This document shows positions 51,177 through 61,182 of a stretch of DNA of 64,000 nt, piece by piece. The stretch lies in the NCBI RefSeq assembly GCF_022761115.1, contig NZ_JAKWJS010000001.1, positions 62,001 to 126,000 on the forward strand, read 5' to 3'. Numbering within the stretch: the stretch's first letter is position 1; every line of letters begins with the position of its first letter. The notes under the pieces are model-generated. The model worked only from the letters and a program-made list of their open reading frames with translations, was not told where the DNA came from and made no database searches. Both the position numbers and the translations under genes were made by a program. The stretch is from Dyella sp. RRB7. GTDB taxonomy: Bacteria; Pseudomonadota; Gammaproteobacteria; Xanthomonadales; Rhodanobacteraceae.

Positions 51177-52295
51177 ATGAGCCAGGATTCCCTGAAGCAG
51201 CGCGCCACCCAGCTGCTCGAACACGCCGGCATCCATATCGACGGCCCTGCGCCGACCGACCTGCGCGTGCACGACGAACGCCTGTACGCACGCGTCTTCG
51301 CGCATGGATCGCTGGGGCTGGGCGAAAGCTACATGGACGGCTGGTGGGATGCCGACGACCTGCCGGGCATGTTCACCCGCATGCTGCGCGCGCAGCTGGA
51401 CGATGAGCTGAAAACGCTCGATACGCTCATCGCCCACCTCAAGGCGCGCTTCATCAACCTGCAACGGGGCGATCACGCGTTCGAGATCGGCCGGGCCCAT
51501 TACGACCTCGGCAACGACCTGTTCCAGGCCATGCTGGGCAAGCGGCTGGTGTATTCCTGCGGCTACTGGGCGCAGGCCAGCCAGCTCGACGAGGCGCAGG
51601 TGGCCAAGCTTGACCTGATCTGCCGCAAGCTGCGCCTGCAGCCCGGCCAGCGCGTGCTGGACATCGGCTGCGGCTGGGGCGAGGCGCTGAAATACGCCGC
51701 CGAGCACTATGGCGTCGAGGGCGTGGGCATCACCGTGTCGCAGGAGCAGGCCGAATTCGCGCGCGAGCTGTGCGCGGGGCTGCCCGTCGAGATACGCCTG
51801 CAGGACTATCGCGACCTCAACGAACCGTTCGATGCGATCTTCTCGGTCGGCATGTTCGAGCACGTGGGGCCGCTGAACTATCGCACCTATTTCGAGGTGG
51901 CGCGGCGCTGCCTGCGCGAGGAGGGCCTGTTCCTGCTGCATACCATCGGCACCAACAGTTCGCCGAGCCGGCCCGATCCGTGGATCGAGAAATACATCTT
52001 TCCCAACTCGGTCATTCCGGCCTCCAGCCAGGTAGCGGAGGCGTTGCAGGGCCTGTTCGTGGTGGAGGACTGGCACAACTTCGGTGCCGACTACGACCTC
52101 ACCCTGACCGCCTGGCGCGCCAACTTCGATGCCGCCTGGCCGCAACTGGCGGTGGACTACGACGAACGTTTCCGCCGCATGTGGCACTTCTACCTGGCGG
52201 TATCGGCCGCGGTGTTTCGCAGCCGGCGCGATCAGCTCTGGCAGCTCACGCTGAGCCCCCGCGGCGTTCCCGGCGGTTATCGGGTGCCACGCTGA
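51177..52295 (+). CDS. cfa: Cyclopropane-fatty-acyl-phospholipid synthase
   Basis: A 372-residue SAM enzyme (E. coli 382). It has the SAM loop VLDIGCGWGEALKYAA, GVGITVSQEQAEFAR, YRDLNEPFDAIFSVGMFEHVG and active-site Cys in KRLVYSCGYWAQA, plus the C-terminal region WHNFGADYDLTLTAWRANFDAAWP. It methylenates unsaturated phospholipid acyl chains. No clear ribosome site other than GAGG at -9. Confidence 0.95.
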   Translation: MSQDSLKQRATQLLEHAGIHIDGPAPTDLRVHDERLYARVFAHGSLGLGESYMDGWWDADDLPGMFTRMLRAQLDDELKTLDTLIAHLKARFINLQRGDHAFEIGRAHYDLGNDLFQAMLGKRLVYSCGYWAQASQLDEAQVAKLDLICRKLRLQPGQRVLDIGCGWGEALKYAAEHYGVEGVGITVSQEQAEFARELCAGLPVEIRLQDYRDLNEPFDAIFSVGMFEHVGPLNYRTYFEVARRCLREEGLFLLHTIGTNSSPSRPDPWIEKYIFPNSVIPASSQVAEALQGLFVVEDWHNFGADYDLTLTAWRANFDAAWPQLAVDYDERFRRMWHFYLAVSAAVFRSRRDQLWQLTLSPRGVPGGYRVPR

Positions 52296-52413
52296 ACACA
52301 CCGCCACCTTCGACGTGCCCGCCGGTTTTCTGCATGATAGCGAGGCCGGGCGGCTCCACCGATGCGCATAGCGCCGTGGTGGACGCCGCCTTCTCCTTCG
52401 CCTGGAATGCCCT

Positions 52414-53289
52414 TTGAAGCTGCTCAAACACATCGGCGCCGCGCTCTGCCTGAGCCTGCTGCTCGTCACCACCGTCGCGGCGCAGCCCGGCCTGTGGGTG
52501 GCCAGGAACGACCACGCCACGATCTATCTGTTCGGTACCGTGCACCTGTTGCCATCCGATACCCACTGGCGCTCGCCCGCGCTGGACAAGGCCTTGGACG
52601 AAAGCCAGCGACTGAGCATCGAGATCGTCGATGACGACACCGCCTCGATGCAGGCCCTGGTGATGCAGCACGGTATCGATGTCGAGCACCCACTATCCAG
52701 CAAGCTCGACAGCGACGACCGGCAAGCCCTCGAACAGGCGGCGGAAACGGCCAAGCTCCCCGGCGGCGTCGCCACGCTGCAGCCCATGCAGCCCTGGCTG
52801 GCGGCGCTCACGCTCACCATGGCGCCCCTGGTGCAGGCCGGCATGGACCCGAACCTCGGCGTGGACAAGCTGCTCAAGGCACGCATGCTCGAAGCCGGCA
52901 AGCCGGTCGATGGGCTGGAGACGGCCGAGCAGCAGATCCGCATGCTGGCCGATCTGCCCGAATCGATGCAGCTGGCCTTCCTGCGCCAGTCCTTCAAGGA
53001 AGTGGCCGAGGGCCCATCCAAGCTGCGCGAGCTGATCGACGCCTGGCGCGACGGCGACACCGCCGCCATCGCGCGCATCGAGGACGAGGATGTGCGCAAG
53101 GAAAGCACCAGGCTCTACCAGAGCCTGATCGTCGATCGCAACCAGGCCTGGGCCAAGCTCATCGCCGAGCGCATGCAGCAGCCAGGGGTGAGCTTTATCG
53201 CGGTGGGTGCCGGCCACCTGGCCGGGCCGGACAGCGTGCAGGCGCAACTGCGCAAGCTGGGCGTGGAAACCACGCAAGTGAAGGACTGA
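52414..53289 (+). CDS. TraB/GumN family exported protein
   Basis: A 291-residue protein with a signal peptide ([23 protein letters not shown]). The TraB/GumN domain has [26 protein letters not shown] and the terminal [22 protein letters not shown], with the conserved GTxHxL and GxxHLxG motifs. Thought to be a metal-dependent hydrolase family (Tiki-like). A TTG is the apparent start; no better start in frame was found. Confidence 0.85.
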   Translation: MKLLKHIGAALCLSLLLVTTVAAQPGLWVARNDHATIYLFGTVHLLPSDTHWRSPALDKALDESQRLSIEIVDDDTASMQALVMQHGIDVEHPLSSKLDSDDRQALEQAAETAKLPGGVATLQPMQPWLAALTLTMAPLVQAGMDPNLGVDKLLKARMLEAGKPVDGLETAEQQIRMLADLPESMQLAFLRQSFKEVAEGPSKLRELIDAWRDGDTAAIARIEDEDVRKESTRLYQSLIVDRNQAWAKLIAERMQQPGVSFIAVGAGHLAGPDSVQAQLRKLGVETTQVKD

Positions 53290-53380
53290 GGCAGCGCCGG
53301 GCTCGCCCGCCACCCCTGCTTTCTGGCACCATCGCCCGGCTAAGCGCGCCGCCCCGCGCGCACCCCATCGACGTAACCGC

Positions 53381-55621
53381 ATGAATCTGCAAGCCAATTT
53401 TGAACAGATCCCGCTCAAGGAATATGCCGAGCGGGCTTACCTCGATTATTCGATGTACGTGGTGCTGGACCGCGCCCTGCCCTTCGTGGGCGACGGGCTC
53501 AAGCCGGTGCAGCGGCGCATCATCTACGCCATGAGCGAGCTGGGCCTGGCCGCAAGCGCCAAGCCCAAGAAATCCGCGCGCACCATCGGCGACGTCATCG
53601 GCAAATTCCATCCGCACGGCGACACCTCGTGCTACGAGGCGATGGTGCTGATGGCGCAGCCGTTCTCGTACCGCTACCCGCTGGTCGACGGCCAGGGCAA
53701 CTTCGGCTCGCCGGACGACCCCAAGAGCTTCGCGGCGATGCGCTACACCGAGTCCAAGCTCAGCCCGATCGCCGAAGCCCTGCTCGGCGAGCTGGGCCAG
53801 GGCACGGTGGACTGGGTGCCGAACTTCGACGGCACCATGGACGAGCCCAGCTGGCTGCCCGCCCGCGTGCCGCACGTGCTGCTCAACGGTTCCATGGGCA
53901 TCGCCGTGGGCATGGCCACCGACATTCCGCCGCATAACCTGCGCGAGGTGGCCAGCGCCTGCATCCGCCTGCTGGACGATCCCGACGCCACCGTGGCGGA
54001 CCTGTGCGAGCACATCCAGGGTCCGGACTACCCGACCGAGGCGGAGATCATCACCTCGCGCCAGGAACTGCTGGCGATGTACCAGGGCGGCACCGGCTCG
54101 CTGCGCGCGCGCGCCGTGTATCACATGGACGAGGGCAACATCGTCATCACCGCGCTGCCGCACCAGGTGAGCCCGTCCAAGATCCTCGAGCAGATCGCCG
54201 CGCAGATGCGCGCCAAGAAGCTGCCGATGATCGAGGACCTGCGCGACGAGTCCGATCACGAAAACCCGATCCGCCTGGTGGTGGTGCCGCGCTCCAACCG
54301 CGTCGATGCGGATGAAGTGATGCAGCACCTGTTCGCCACCACGGATCTGGAAAAGAGCTTCCGCATCAACCTCAACATGATCGGCCTGGACGGCCGGCCG
54401 CAGGTGAAGGACCTCAAGCGCATCCTCACCGAATGGTTGAGCTTCCGCACCACCACGGTCACCCGCCGCCTGGAGCATCGCCTGGCCAAGGTCGAGCGTC
54501 GCCTGCACCTGTTGGAAGGCCTGCGCATCGCCTACCTCAACCTGGACGAGGTGATCCGCATCGTCCGCACCGAGGACGAGCCCAAACCGGTGCTGATGGC
54601 ACGCTTCAAGTTGAGCGAGGAGCAGACCGACTACATCCTCGAGACCAAGCTGCGCCAGCTGGCCCGCCTCGAGGAAATGAAGATCAACGCCGAGCGCGAC
54701 CAGCTCGAGGAAGAACGCGCGCGCATCAACGTGCTGCTGAAGTCGCCGGCCAAGCTCAAGGGCCTGATCAAGGAAGAACTGCGCGCCGACGCCGCCAAGT
54801 TCGGCGACGACCGCCGTTCGCCGCTGGTGCAGCGCGGCGCGGCTCAGGCGCTGGACGAAAGCGCGCTGGTGGCCAGCGAGCCGGTGACCGTGGTGCTCAG
54901 CGCCAAGGGCTGGATCCGTGCCGCCAAGGGCCACGACGTCGACGCCGAAGGGCTGAACTACCGCGATGGCGACAGCCTGCTCGCCTCGGTGAAGGCACGC
55001 ACCACGCAACAGGTGGCGATCATCGATTCCACCGGCCGCAGCTATTCCACGCCGGCGCATACACTGCCCTCGGCGCGCGGCAATGGCGAGCCGCTGACGG
55101 GCCGCTTCAGCCCGCCATCGGGCGCCAGCTTCGACGCGCTGGCCGCGGGCGACAACGACACGCGGCTGATCCTTGCCACCGACCACGGCTATGGCTTCGT
55201 CACCCGCTTCGAGGCGCTCACCGGGCGCAACAAGGCCGGCAAGCAGATCATCACGCTGGGCGACGGCGCCAAGGTGCTGGCGCCGCAGGTCAGCGCCGAT
55301 CCGGCCCGCGACCGCATCGTGGTGGTCACCACCGAAGGCCATCTGCTGATGTTCTCGGTGGCTGAGCTGCCGGAGCTGGACAAGGGCAAGGGCAACAAGC
55401 TGATCGACGTGCCCAAGGCCAAGCTAACCTCCGGCGAGGAGCGCGTGGTCGGCGTGGCGGTGGTCGCCGAAGGCAAGGGCGAGGTGACGCTCTATGCCGG
55501 CCAGCGCAAGCTCACGCTCAAGTGGTCCGACCTGGTCGAGTACGGTGGCAACCGCGCCACTCGCGGCGGCGTGCTGCCGCGCGGCCTGCGCCGGGTGGAG
55601 CGCATCGAGACCACCGGCTGA
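53381..55621 (+). CDS. parC: DNA topoisomerase IV subunit A
   Basis: A 746-residue protein of full length. N-terminal breakage-reunion domain with [29 protein letters not shown] and the catalytic Tyr in [11 protein letters not shown]-terminal beta-pinwheel ([36 protein letters not shown]). Resolves catenated chromosomes with ParE, which is not in this window. Codon choice and length are ordinary. Confidence 0.97.
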   Translation: MNLQANFEQIPLKEYAERAYLDYSMYVVLDRALPFVGDGLKPVQRRIIYAMSELGLAASAKPKKSARTIGDVIGKFHPHGDTSCYEAMVLMAQPFSYRYPLVDGQGNFGSPDDPKSFAAMRYTESKLSPIAEALLGELGQGTVDWVPNFDGTMDEPSWLPARVPHVLLNGSMGIAVGMATDIPPHNLREVASACIRLLDDPDATVADLCEHIQGPDYPTEAEIITSRQELLAMYQGGTGSLRARAVYHMDEGNIVITALPHQVSPSKILEQIAAQMRAKKLPMIEDLRDESDHENPIRLVVVPRSNRVDADEVMQHLFATTDLEKSFRINLNMIGLDGRPQVKDLKRILTEWLSFRTTTVTRRLEHRLAKVERRLHLLEGLRIAYLNLDEVIRIVRTEDEPKPVLMARFKLSEEQTDYILETKLRQLARLEEMKINAERDQLEEERARINVLLKSPAKLKGLIKEELRADAAKFGDDRRSPLVQRGAAQALDESALVASEPVTVVLSAKGWIRAAKGHDVDAEGLNYRDGDSLLASVKARTTQQVAIIDSTGRSYSTPAHTLPSARGNGEPLTGRFSPPSGASFDALAAGDNDTRLILATDHGYGFVTRFEALTGRNKAGKQIITLGDGAKVLAPQVSADPARDRIVVVTTEGHLLMFSVAELPELDKGKGNKLIDVPKAKLTSGEERVVGVAVVAEGKGEVTLYAGQRKLTLKWSDLVEYGGNRATRGGVLPRGLRRVERIETTG

Positions 55622-55769
55622 ACGAAGAAAGCTGCAGGCGCGTATCCTTGGGCTGCGCGCCTACGGTTGAGGCTGCAGGGAACTTCCCTGCCCTGGCAGG
55701 CATCGAATGGAAACATGTGCACACCGGCGACGGTCGCGCGTTCTAGGCAGCATGTCCCCGGAGTTTTCC

Positions 55770-56285
55770 ATGAAGATCATCCGCATCACCAGCCTCATGG
55801 CCGCCTGCCTGCTGACTGCGCCGGTTTGGGCGCAGGACAGCGGCCAGCCACTCAATCTCAAACTCCCCGCCAATGTACCGGCCGCCAGCGCCAGCAGCGC
55901 CGCGCCGGCCACCACCGACACCAAGCCGGCCAGCACGACGGGCCAAGCCGCCACGCCGCCCAGCCAGGGCGCGACGGCCAGCACCGCCCCTGCCAATGCC
56001 AATGGCTCCAAGGACCCGCCGGGTACCTACTACGGCGATACCAGCGGCGCCCTGGGCGACACGCAGGCCGCGGTGAGCCAGCCCGTGGTCACCTGTGATG
56101 ACGCCACCTACAACCAGCCCCAGGTGCACGGCTCGGTGACGACCGGCGTGGTGTCCGGCAATCACTTCAGTGGCGGCTATACCGGCGGCGGCGTCACCCT
56201 CAGCCAGGCCTTTGGCAGCTGTGAGCATCCCACCGGCGGCATGAGCATCTCGGTAGGCGGTACCCAGGGCCATTTCGGGCGCTGA
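55770..56285 (+). CDS. Exported low-complexity hypothetical protein
   Basis: A 171-residue protein with a signal peptide (MKIIRITSLMAACLLTAPVWA), an Ala/Thr/Pro-rich linker (ASASSAAPATTDTKPASTT) and a C-terminal domain with two cysteines (VVTCDDATYNQPQVHGS, FGSCEHPTGG). Not recognised. The linker suggests the C-terminal domain is displayed from an envelope anchor. Confidence 0.65.
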   Translation: MKIIRITSLMAACLLTAPVWAQDSGQPLNLKLPANVPAASASSAAPATTDTKPASTTGQAATPPSQGATASTAPANANGSKDPPGTYYGDTSGALGDTQAAVSQPVVTCDDATYNQPQVHGSVTTGVVSGNHFSGGYTGGGVTLSQAFGSCEHPTGGMSISVGGTQGHFGR

Positions 56286-56292
56286 CTTGTCT

Positions 56293-56316
56293 CCTCCCCC
56301 TGCTTGCAGGGGGAGG
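56293..56316. repeat. CCTCCCCCTGC/GCAGGGGGAGG intergenic palindrome
   Basis: A perfect 11-bp stem with a 2-base loop (TT), just after the exported hypothetical gene, followed by more C/G-rich repeats up to 56399. It belongs to the same kind of intergenic element as 29174. Confidence 0.6.
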
Positions 56317-56533
56317 CTGGATGGGGGTGGGGGCTCTTCATACGGGCAAGAGCTTTACCCCTCCCCAACCCTCCCCAACAAGCAAGGGAGGGAGCCTATA
56401 GGTCCCCACCTCGAAAAGGTCGAAAGTTCTTGGAAAGGGTCAGCGGCCACACTGGCAGCATGGTTTACTGCACTCTTTCCCTGCGCCTGCCGCGCCATTT
56501 TCCGCATTCCGCCCGCTGTACCGGAGCTTCCGA

Positions 56534-57373
56534 GTGATTCAGAACGTTGAGTTCCGCTACGAGGGCGGCCGCAGTGGCGTGCTGCTTATTCATGGCCTGA
56601 CCGGCACCCCCACCGAGATGCGTCTGCTCGGCAAGGGCCTCAACCGCGCCGGCTATAGCGTCTATGGCATGCAATTGGCAGGGCATTGCGGCGATGTCGA
56701 CGACCTGCTGAAGACCGGCTGGCGCGACTGGTACGCCAGCGTGGAAGCGGCGGCCGAGCAGTACCGCCACGAAGTGGATCATCTGTTCGTCGCCGGCCTG
56801 TCGATGGGCGCCGTGCTGGCGCTGAAGCTGGCCGCCGACCATCCGGACTGGATCAAGGGCGTGGGCGTGTACGGCGCCACCTTCCAGTACGACGGCTGGG
56901 CGATTCCGTGGTTCGGCAAGTTCTCTTTCCTGCTGCCGTTCCTGCACAAGTTCGGCATTGGCAAGCACCGCATGGTGCACGAGAGCGAGCCCTATGGCAT
57001 TCGCGACGAGCGCCTGCGCGCGCAGATCAGCTCGGCCATGCTGGGCGGCGACAGCGCGGCGGCGGGCCTGCCCGGCAACCCGTGGCCATCGCTGGCGGAG
57101 ATGTACAACATGGCCGCCGTGGTGAAGCGCGAACTGCCCAAGGTCAACGCGCCGTGCCTGATCGCCCACGCCACCGAAGACGACGTCGCCAGCCTCGAGA
57201 ATGCCTACCTGGTGCAGCGTTCGGTATCCGGTCCGGTGGAAACGCTGTGGCTGGAAGACAGCTACCACATGATCACGGTGGACCGCCAGCGCCGCCTGCT
57301 GACGGATCGCTCGGCGGAATTCTTCCGCAAGGTTGCCGCCGCCTACGAGCCCGCTGCACGCGCTGCGGCCTGA
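56534..57373 (+). CDS. Alpha/beta hydrolase (carboxylesterase)
   Basis: A 279-residue hydrolase: GVLLIHGLTGTPTEMRLLGKGL, nucleophile GLSMGAVLALKLA, acid site ATEDDVASLENA and histidine in EDSYHMITVDRQ. It resembles Est30/monoacylglycerol-lipase-like esterases. A GTG start at 56534 gives normal length. The first gene of the putative acyl/amine cluster, 10 bases before the first SMR-like gene. Confidence 0.88.
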   Translation: MIQNVEFRYEGGRSGVLLIHGLTGTPTEMRLLGKGLNRAGYSVYGMQLAGHCGDVDDLLKTGWRDWYASVEAAAEQYRHEVDHLFVAGLSMGAVLALKLAADHPDWIKGVGVYGATFQYDGWAIPWFGKFSFLLPFLHKFGIGKHRMVHESEPYGIRDERLRAQISSAMLGGDSAAAGLPGNPWPSLAEMYNMAAVVKRELPKVNAPCLIAHATEDDVASLENAYLVQRSVSGPVETLWLEDSYHMITVDRQRRLLTDRSAEFFRKVAAAYEPAARAAA

Positions 57374-57382
57374 GGACTCGCC

Positions 57383-57748
57383 ATGAGTCCCCTGGTCGTC
57401 ACGCTGTGGCTGCTCAACGTCACCCTGGATACCGTCGGCCAGCTTGCCTTCAAGGCCGCGGCCGGCGATCCGCGCGCGGGTGACGGCCTGGCGCGCTGGA
57501 AGTACATGGCGGCGCGGCCATGGATCTGGATCGGCATCGTCTCCTACGTCGCCGAGTTCCTGGTGTGGATCGCCTTCCTGTCGCTGGTGGATCTCTCCGA
57601 AGGCGTGCTGCTGGGCTCGATCAATATCGTCGTCATCATGATCGCCGGGCGCATCCTGTTCCGCGAGAAGCTCACGCCACTGCGCGTGACCGGCATTTTG
57701 CTGGTTACCGCTGGCGTGGCCATGGTCGGCATCGCGGGCGGAGGTTGA
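57383..57748 (+). CDS. Small EamA/SMR-like membrane protein 1
   Basis: A 121-residue protein with four hydrophobic helices, DTVGQLAFKAAAG, PWIWIGIVSYVAEFLVWIAFL, and C-terminal GILLVTAGVAMVGIAG. It resembles the half-EamA (ArnE/ArnF-like) proteins that act as heterodimers. The next gene, 4 bases later, encodes a similar protein, suggesting a heterodimeric flippase/exporter. Confidence 0.8.
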   Translation: MSPLVVTLWLLNVTLDTVGQLAFKAAAGDPRAGDGLARWKYMAARPWIWIGIVSYVAEFLVWIAFLSLVDLSEGVLLGSINIVVIMIAGRILFREKLTPLRVTGILLVTAGVAMVGIAGGG

Positions 57749-57752
57749 TCGG

Positions 57753-58184
57753 ATGAAACGTTTTTACTTCTTCGGCTTCACCATCCTGGTGCTGTTCGAC
57801 ACCATTGTGCAGCTGAGCTTCAAGTACGCCGGCAACCACGCGTTTCCGCCCGAAGCCAACTGGGCGTGGATCGTGCGCGTGTTTGGCCATCCGTGGATCT
57901 ATTTCGCGGTGGTCGGCTATGTCGGCAACTTCTTCACCTGGATGACCTTGCTCAAGCACGCCCCGATCGGCCCCGCGTTCGCGGTGACCCATCTGGAAGT
58001 GGTCAGCGTGATGCTGTTCTCGGCGTGGCTGTTCCAGGAACCGCTGACCTGGCCGCGCGTGCTGGGCGCGACCACCATCGTGGCCGGCATCATCTGCCTT
58101 GCCTTTGCCGAAAGCGGCGCGCATCCGGAACACGACGCGCCCACCGAAGCCAAGGGCGCGCTGGGCGTCGCCGCGGGCGACTGA
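57753..58184 (+). CDS. Small EamA/SMR-like membrane protein 2
   Basis: A 143-residue partner with the same four-helix layout: DTIVQLSFKYAGN, PWIYFAVVGYVGNFFTWMTLLKHAPIG and VLGATTIVAGIICLAFAES. The conserved (D/T)xxxQLxFKxAG motif is shared with the previous gene. It has a soluble Glu/Ala-rich tail. Probably dimerises with the first protein to move a lipid-linked or amine substrate; this is inference. Confidence 0.8.
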   Translation: MKRFYFFGFTILVLFDTIVQLSFKYAGNHAFPPEANWAWIVRVFGHPWIYFAVVGYVGNFFTWMTLLKHAPIGPAFAVTHLEVVSVMLFSAWLFQEPLTWPRVLGATTIVAGIICLAFAESGAHPEHDAPTEAKGALGVAAGD

Positions 58185-58185
58185 C

Positions 58186-59388
58186 ATGGCCCGCGAGCTG
58201 CCGCCCACCGCAGGACTGCCGCTTCGCCTGACCGATCTCTGGCCCGGTCGCGCAGCGTTCGCCGAGCGCGTGGCGCAGTGGCTGGGCGTCGACCCGCTGC
58301 AACTGGAATGCTCCGGCACCGCCGCGATGGTGGTGGCACTGCGCGCCATGCACCGCCTGCGTCCCCAGCGTGATGAAGTGATCGTGCCGGCGTGGACGTG
58401 CCCGCTGGTGGCGCTGGCGATTCATCGCGCCGGCCTCAAGCCGCGGCTGTGCGATCTCACTCCCAACCATTTCGACATGGACGCCGCCCAGCTTGGCGCG
58501 CTGGCGGGAGAGCGCACGCTGGCCATCGTGCCGACGCATCTGGCCGGCCGCATCGCCGACGTCAACCTGGTGCTCGATGTGGCCCATCGCGTGGGCGCCT
58601 ATGTGCTGGAAGACGCCGCGCAAGCGCTGGGCGCGCAGCAGGACGGGCGCAGCGTGGGCCTGCTCGGCGATGCCGGCTTCTTCAGCCTGGCGGTGGGCAA
58701 GGGCCTCACCCTGTTCGAAGGTGGCCTGCTGCTCACTCGCGACCCGGTGTTGCGCGACGCCTTCGCCGTCAGCCATGACGCCACCATCCGACCCGATGCA
58801 CGCATGGACTGGCAACGCGCACTGGAATTGATCGGCTATACGCTGGCCTATCGCCCTTCGCTGTTGTCGCTCGCCTATGGGCGTCCACTGCGCAAGGCGC
58901 TGGCGGCCAATGATCCGGTCGCCGCCGTGGGCGACGATTTCGGGCCGGATATTCCCCTGCATACCGTCAGCCCCTGGCGCCAGGCGGTGGGCAGTCGCGC
59001 CCTGAAGCGCCTGCCGGCCTTTCTGGATGCCACGCGGACCCAGGCGCTGGCGCGCGTGGCGCGACTGTGCCGAATCCCCGGCGTCACGGTGTTCGACGAT
59101 GCCCCGCGCCAGCGCGGCGTGTGGCCGTTCCTGCTGCTGACGCTGCCCAGCGAAGCCGCTCGCGATGACGCGCTGCGCAGCTTGTGGACCGCTGGTGTCG
59201 GCGTCAGCCGGCTGTTTATCCACGCCCTGCCCGACTACGCCTACCTGCGCGGCATCGTGCCCGACACGCCGCTGCCCAACGCGCGCGACTTCGCCGCACG
59301 CTCGCTCACCATCAGCAACAGCCTGTGGCTGGATGAGGCGACCTTCGCGTCGATCTGCACGGTGCTGGAGCGCGCCGCCGGCGCCTAA
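58186..59388 (+). CDS. DegT/DnrJ/EryC1/StrS-type PLP aminotransferase
   Basis: A 400-residue protein. CSGTAAMVVALRAMHRLRPQRDEVIVPAWTCPLVALAI and LEDAAQALGAQQDG (PLP-phosphate region), followed by FFSLAVGKGLTLFEGG, which holds the likely Schiff-base lysine, are those of sugar-type fold-I aminotransferases. ATG at 58186 overlaps nothing but sits 1 base after the preceding stop. Substrate unknown. Confidence 0.85.
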   Translation: MARELPPTAGLPLRLTDLWPGRAAFAERVAQWLGVDPLQLECSGTAAMVVALRAMHRLRPQRDEVIVPAWTCPLVALAIHRAGLKPRLCDLTPNHFDMDAAQLGALAGERTLAIVPTHLAGRIADVNLVLDVAHRVGAYVLEDAAQALGAQQDGRSVGLLGDAGFFSLAVGKGLTLFEGGLLLTRDPVLRDAFAVSHDATIRPDARMDWQRALELIGYTLAYRPSLLSLAYGRPLRKALAANDPVAAVGDDFGPDIPLHTVSPWRQAVGSRALKRLPAFLDATRTQALARVARLCRIPGVTVFDDAPRQRGVWPFLLLTLPSEAARDDALRSLWTAGVGVSRLFIHALPDYAYLRGIVPDTPLPNARDFAARSLTISNSLWLDEATFASICTVLERAAGA

Positions 59389-60200
59389 TGCATCGCCGAA
59401 TCGGCCTGAACCCCGCGCTTTCCGCTGGAAAGAAACAGCAGCGCACCCACGCCCAGGGACAGGCATGGCGCGATCAGCGAAAGCCCCTGCCGGGCGGGAA
59501 TCATCACGCCCATGACGATGACCGCATTGGTTGCGGCATGCATGAAGACGCATAGCAGGATGCTGCGCGTGCGGCTGTAGAGCCAACCGAACAGCAATGC
59601 GTTGCTGATCACGCCCAGCAGGAACAGCGGGAAATGCGCATGGTATTGGCTGACGCCCGGCAGGAAGAACAGCGGCAGATGCCACACCGCCCAGATCGGC
59701 CCGATCAGCAGCGCGGCGCGGCCCTGGCCAATGGCGTGCCCCCACTCTTCCTGGGCGATGCCGCGCCAGCCCAGCTCCTCCAGGCCGCCGCCGACGATCG
59801 TCATGGCGAACAGCAAGGGAAACGCCGACCACGGCTTGATCGCCACCAGGCCCGACAGGGTGGGACGCAGCGCCACCGCCACGCCAAGGGCCATGAAGGC
59901 CAGCATGATCGGCAGGCCCAGCGCCAGCGCATACCAGGGCAATGGCACGCGCCACCGCAGCAGCCGCTGGTGGAATTCGGCCAGCGGCGCCTGGGCGGTG
60001 GTGAGACATACGGCGAGATAGGCGGCGATGGTCGGCCCCAGGCCGCCCAGCACGTACAGCGTCATGTACGGCCATTGACCGTAGGCCGTGGCCTGCGCGC
60101 GGGCCAGCACGATCAGCGTGCCCCAGGCGACCCAGGTGATGGCGAAGGCAGCGGCCAGGAAAATAAGCACGCGACGGCTGCTGGGAAAGGCAGTGGTCAT
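59385..60200 (-). CDS. CPBP family intramembrane metalloprotease 2
   Basis: A 271-residue protein of about eight helices. CPBP motifs: GGGLEELGWRGIAQEEWG (EExxxR), WAVWHLPLFFLPG (FxxxH type), and LLCVFMHAATNA. Encoded against the cluster on the minus strand; its end overlaps the aminotransferase stop by 4 bases. ATG at 60200 chosen; longer ORF is not membrane-like. Substrate unknown. Confidence 0.85.
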   Translation of the reverse strand: MTTAFPSSRRVLIFLAAAFAITWVAWGTLIVLARAQATAYGQWPYMTLYVLGGLGPTIAAYLAVCLTTAQAPLAEFHQRLLRWRVPLPWYALALGLPIMLAFMALGVAVALRPTLSGLVAIKPWSAFPLLFAMTIVGGGLEELGWRGIAQEEWGHAIGQGRAALLIGPIWAVWHLPLFFLPGVSQYHAHFPLFLLGVISNALLFGWLYSRTRSILLCVFMHAATNAVIVMGVMIPARQGLSLIAPCLSLGVGALLFLSSGKRGVQADSAMH

Positions 60201-60306
60201 GACGATGGCATCAACTCTGACGATCGCCGGAACGAGCCGGCACTCTTGCCTCACTCGCCTCCATCCGTACCGGCATCCCGCCGGCACCTTGCCACGGATG
60301 GGTCGC

Positions 60307-61182
60307 CTATGTGCTGCTGGCCGCGATGGCCGCCAGCAGGCGTGTATTGAATGCACGCTGCTGCGCCTGCCAGGCATCCAGTTCGCTTTGCGGGATCGGC
60401 TGCTGGCCATCCATGCCGCTCAGCAGGCGCTTCCACCAGGTACGGTACCGGTACGCGGAAACCTCGCCGTTGATGTCGCTGGCCACGATACGGCCACGCA
60501 GCGCCTCGATGATGGCCATGGCGTGCACTTCTTCCAGCCGGCCCTGGTCCCAGTTGGTACGCGCGGTATCCACGCTGAAGGCGTCCTTGTCGATCGACAG
60601 GTAGGTGGCCTGCGGCGCCTGGCGCAGTTGCGCGACGAAGGCCGTGGTGAGCGCGTCGGGATCGTCGAAACGACGGAAGGCATCGGCCAGTCCGAGCCGG
60701 TTGGCCCAGCCCACGTCCACGTCCATGCACCAATAGCTGAGCTTGCCGGCCTGCAGCGGACGCAGGTAATTCTCCCAGGCGTGCCTGGCGCCGATGTCGC
60801 CGGAGGTGATGCCGACCACGTGCACATGGCTGACATAGGGCAGCATGGCGACGCGTCGCACCCACGAGCCGCAATGGATGCCCCAGGGAAAACGCATGTT
60901 GTCCGGATGATTGTCGAACACCACCAGCTGGAAAGGCCCACGCGCGCGCTGGCGCTCCACCAGCGGCCAGGTCAGGTGGTGATAGTCGCCCGAGCCCATC
61001 AGCACGGTGCCATAGCTGGACGGCATCTGCGCATCGAGATAATTGCGCAGCCGGTTGAACGTGCGCAGCGTGCAGCCGAAACGGATGGCCTCCTGCCAGT
61101 CGGACAGGGCCAGCGTGGTGGCGCCCGGTATCTGGCCTACCGAGTCGTCGAAATCCAGAATCAACGCTTCACGCTTGCTCAT
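60307..61182 (-). CDS. Arginase-fold (ureohydrolase-like) protein
   Basis: A 291-residue protein with LILDFDDSVGQIPGA, LVVFDNHPDNMRFPWG, CMDVDVGWANRLG and YLSIDKDAFSVDTART. The DNHxDN and SIDKDxF patterns are those of arginase/agmatinase metal sites, but several positions vary, so it could be a different amidinohydrolase-like or UPF0489-type enzyme. The start overlaps the upstream GNAT by 14 bases. Confidence 0.75.
   Translation of the reverse strand: MSKREALILDFDDSVGQIPGATTLALSDWQEAIRFGCTLRTFNRLRNYLDAQMPSSYGTVLMGSGDYHHLTWPLVERQRARGPFQLVVFDNHPDNMRFPWGIHCGSWVRRVAMLPYVSHVHVVGITSGDIGARHAWENYLRPLQAGKLSYWCMDVDVGWANRLGLADAFRRFDDPDALTTAFVAQLRQAPQATYLSIDKDAFSVDTARTNWDQGRLEEVHAMAIIEALRGRIVASDINGEVSAYRYRTWWKRLLSGMDGQQPIPQSELDAWQAQQRAFNTRLLAAIAASST

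Noticed and set aside
53195-55342. 715-codon minus-strand open frame
   Set aside because: Antisense of parC, which is clearly the real gene by motif and length.
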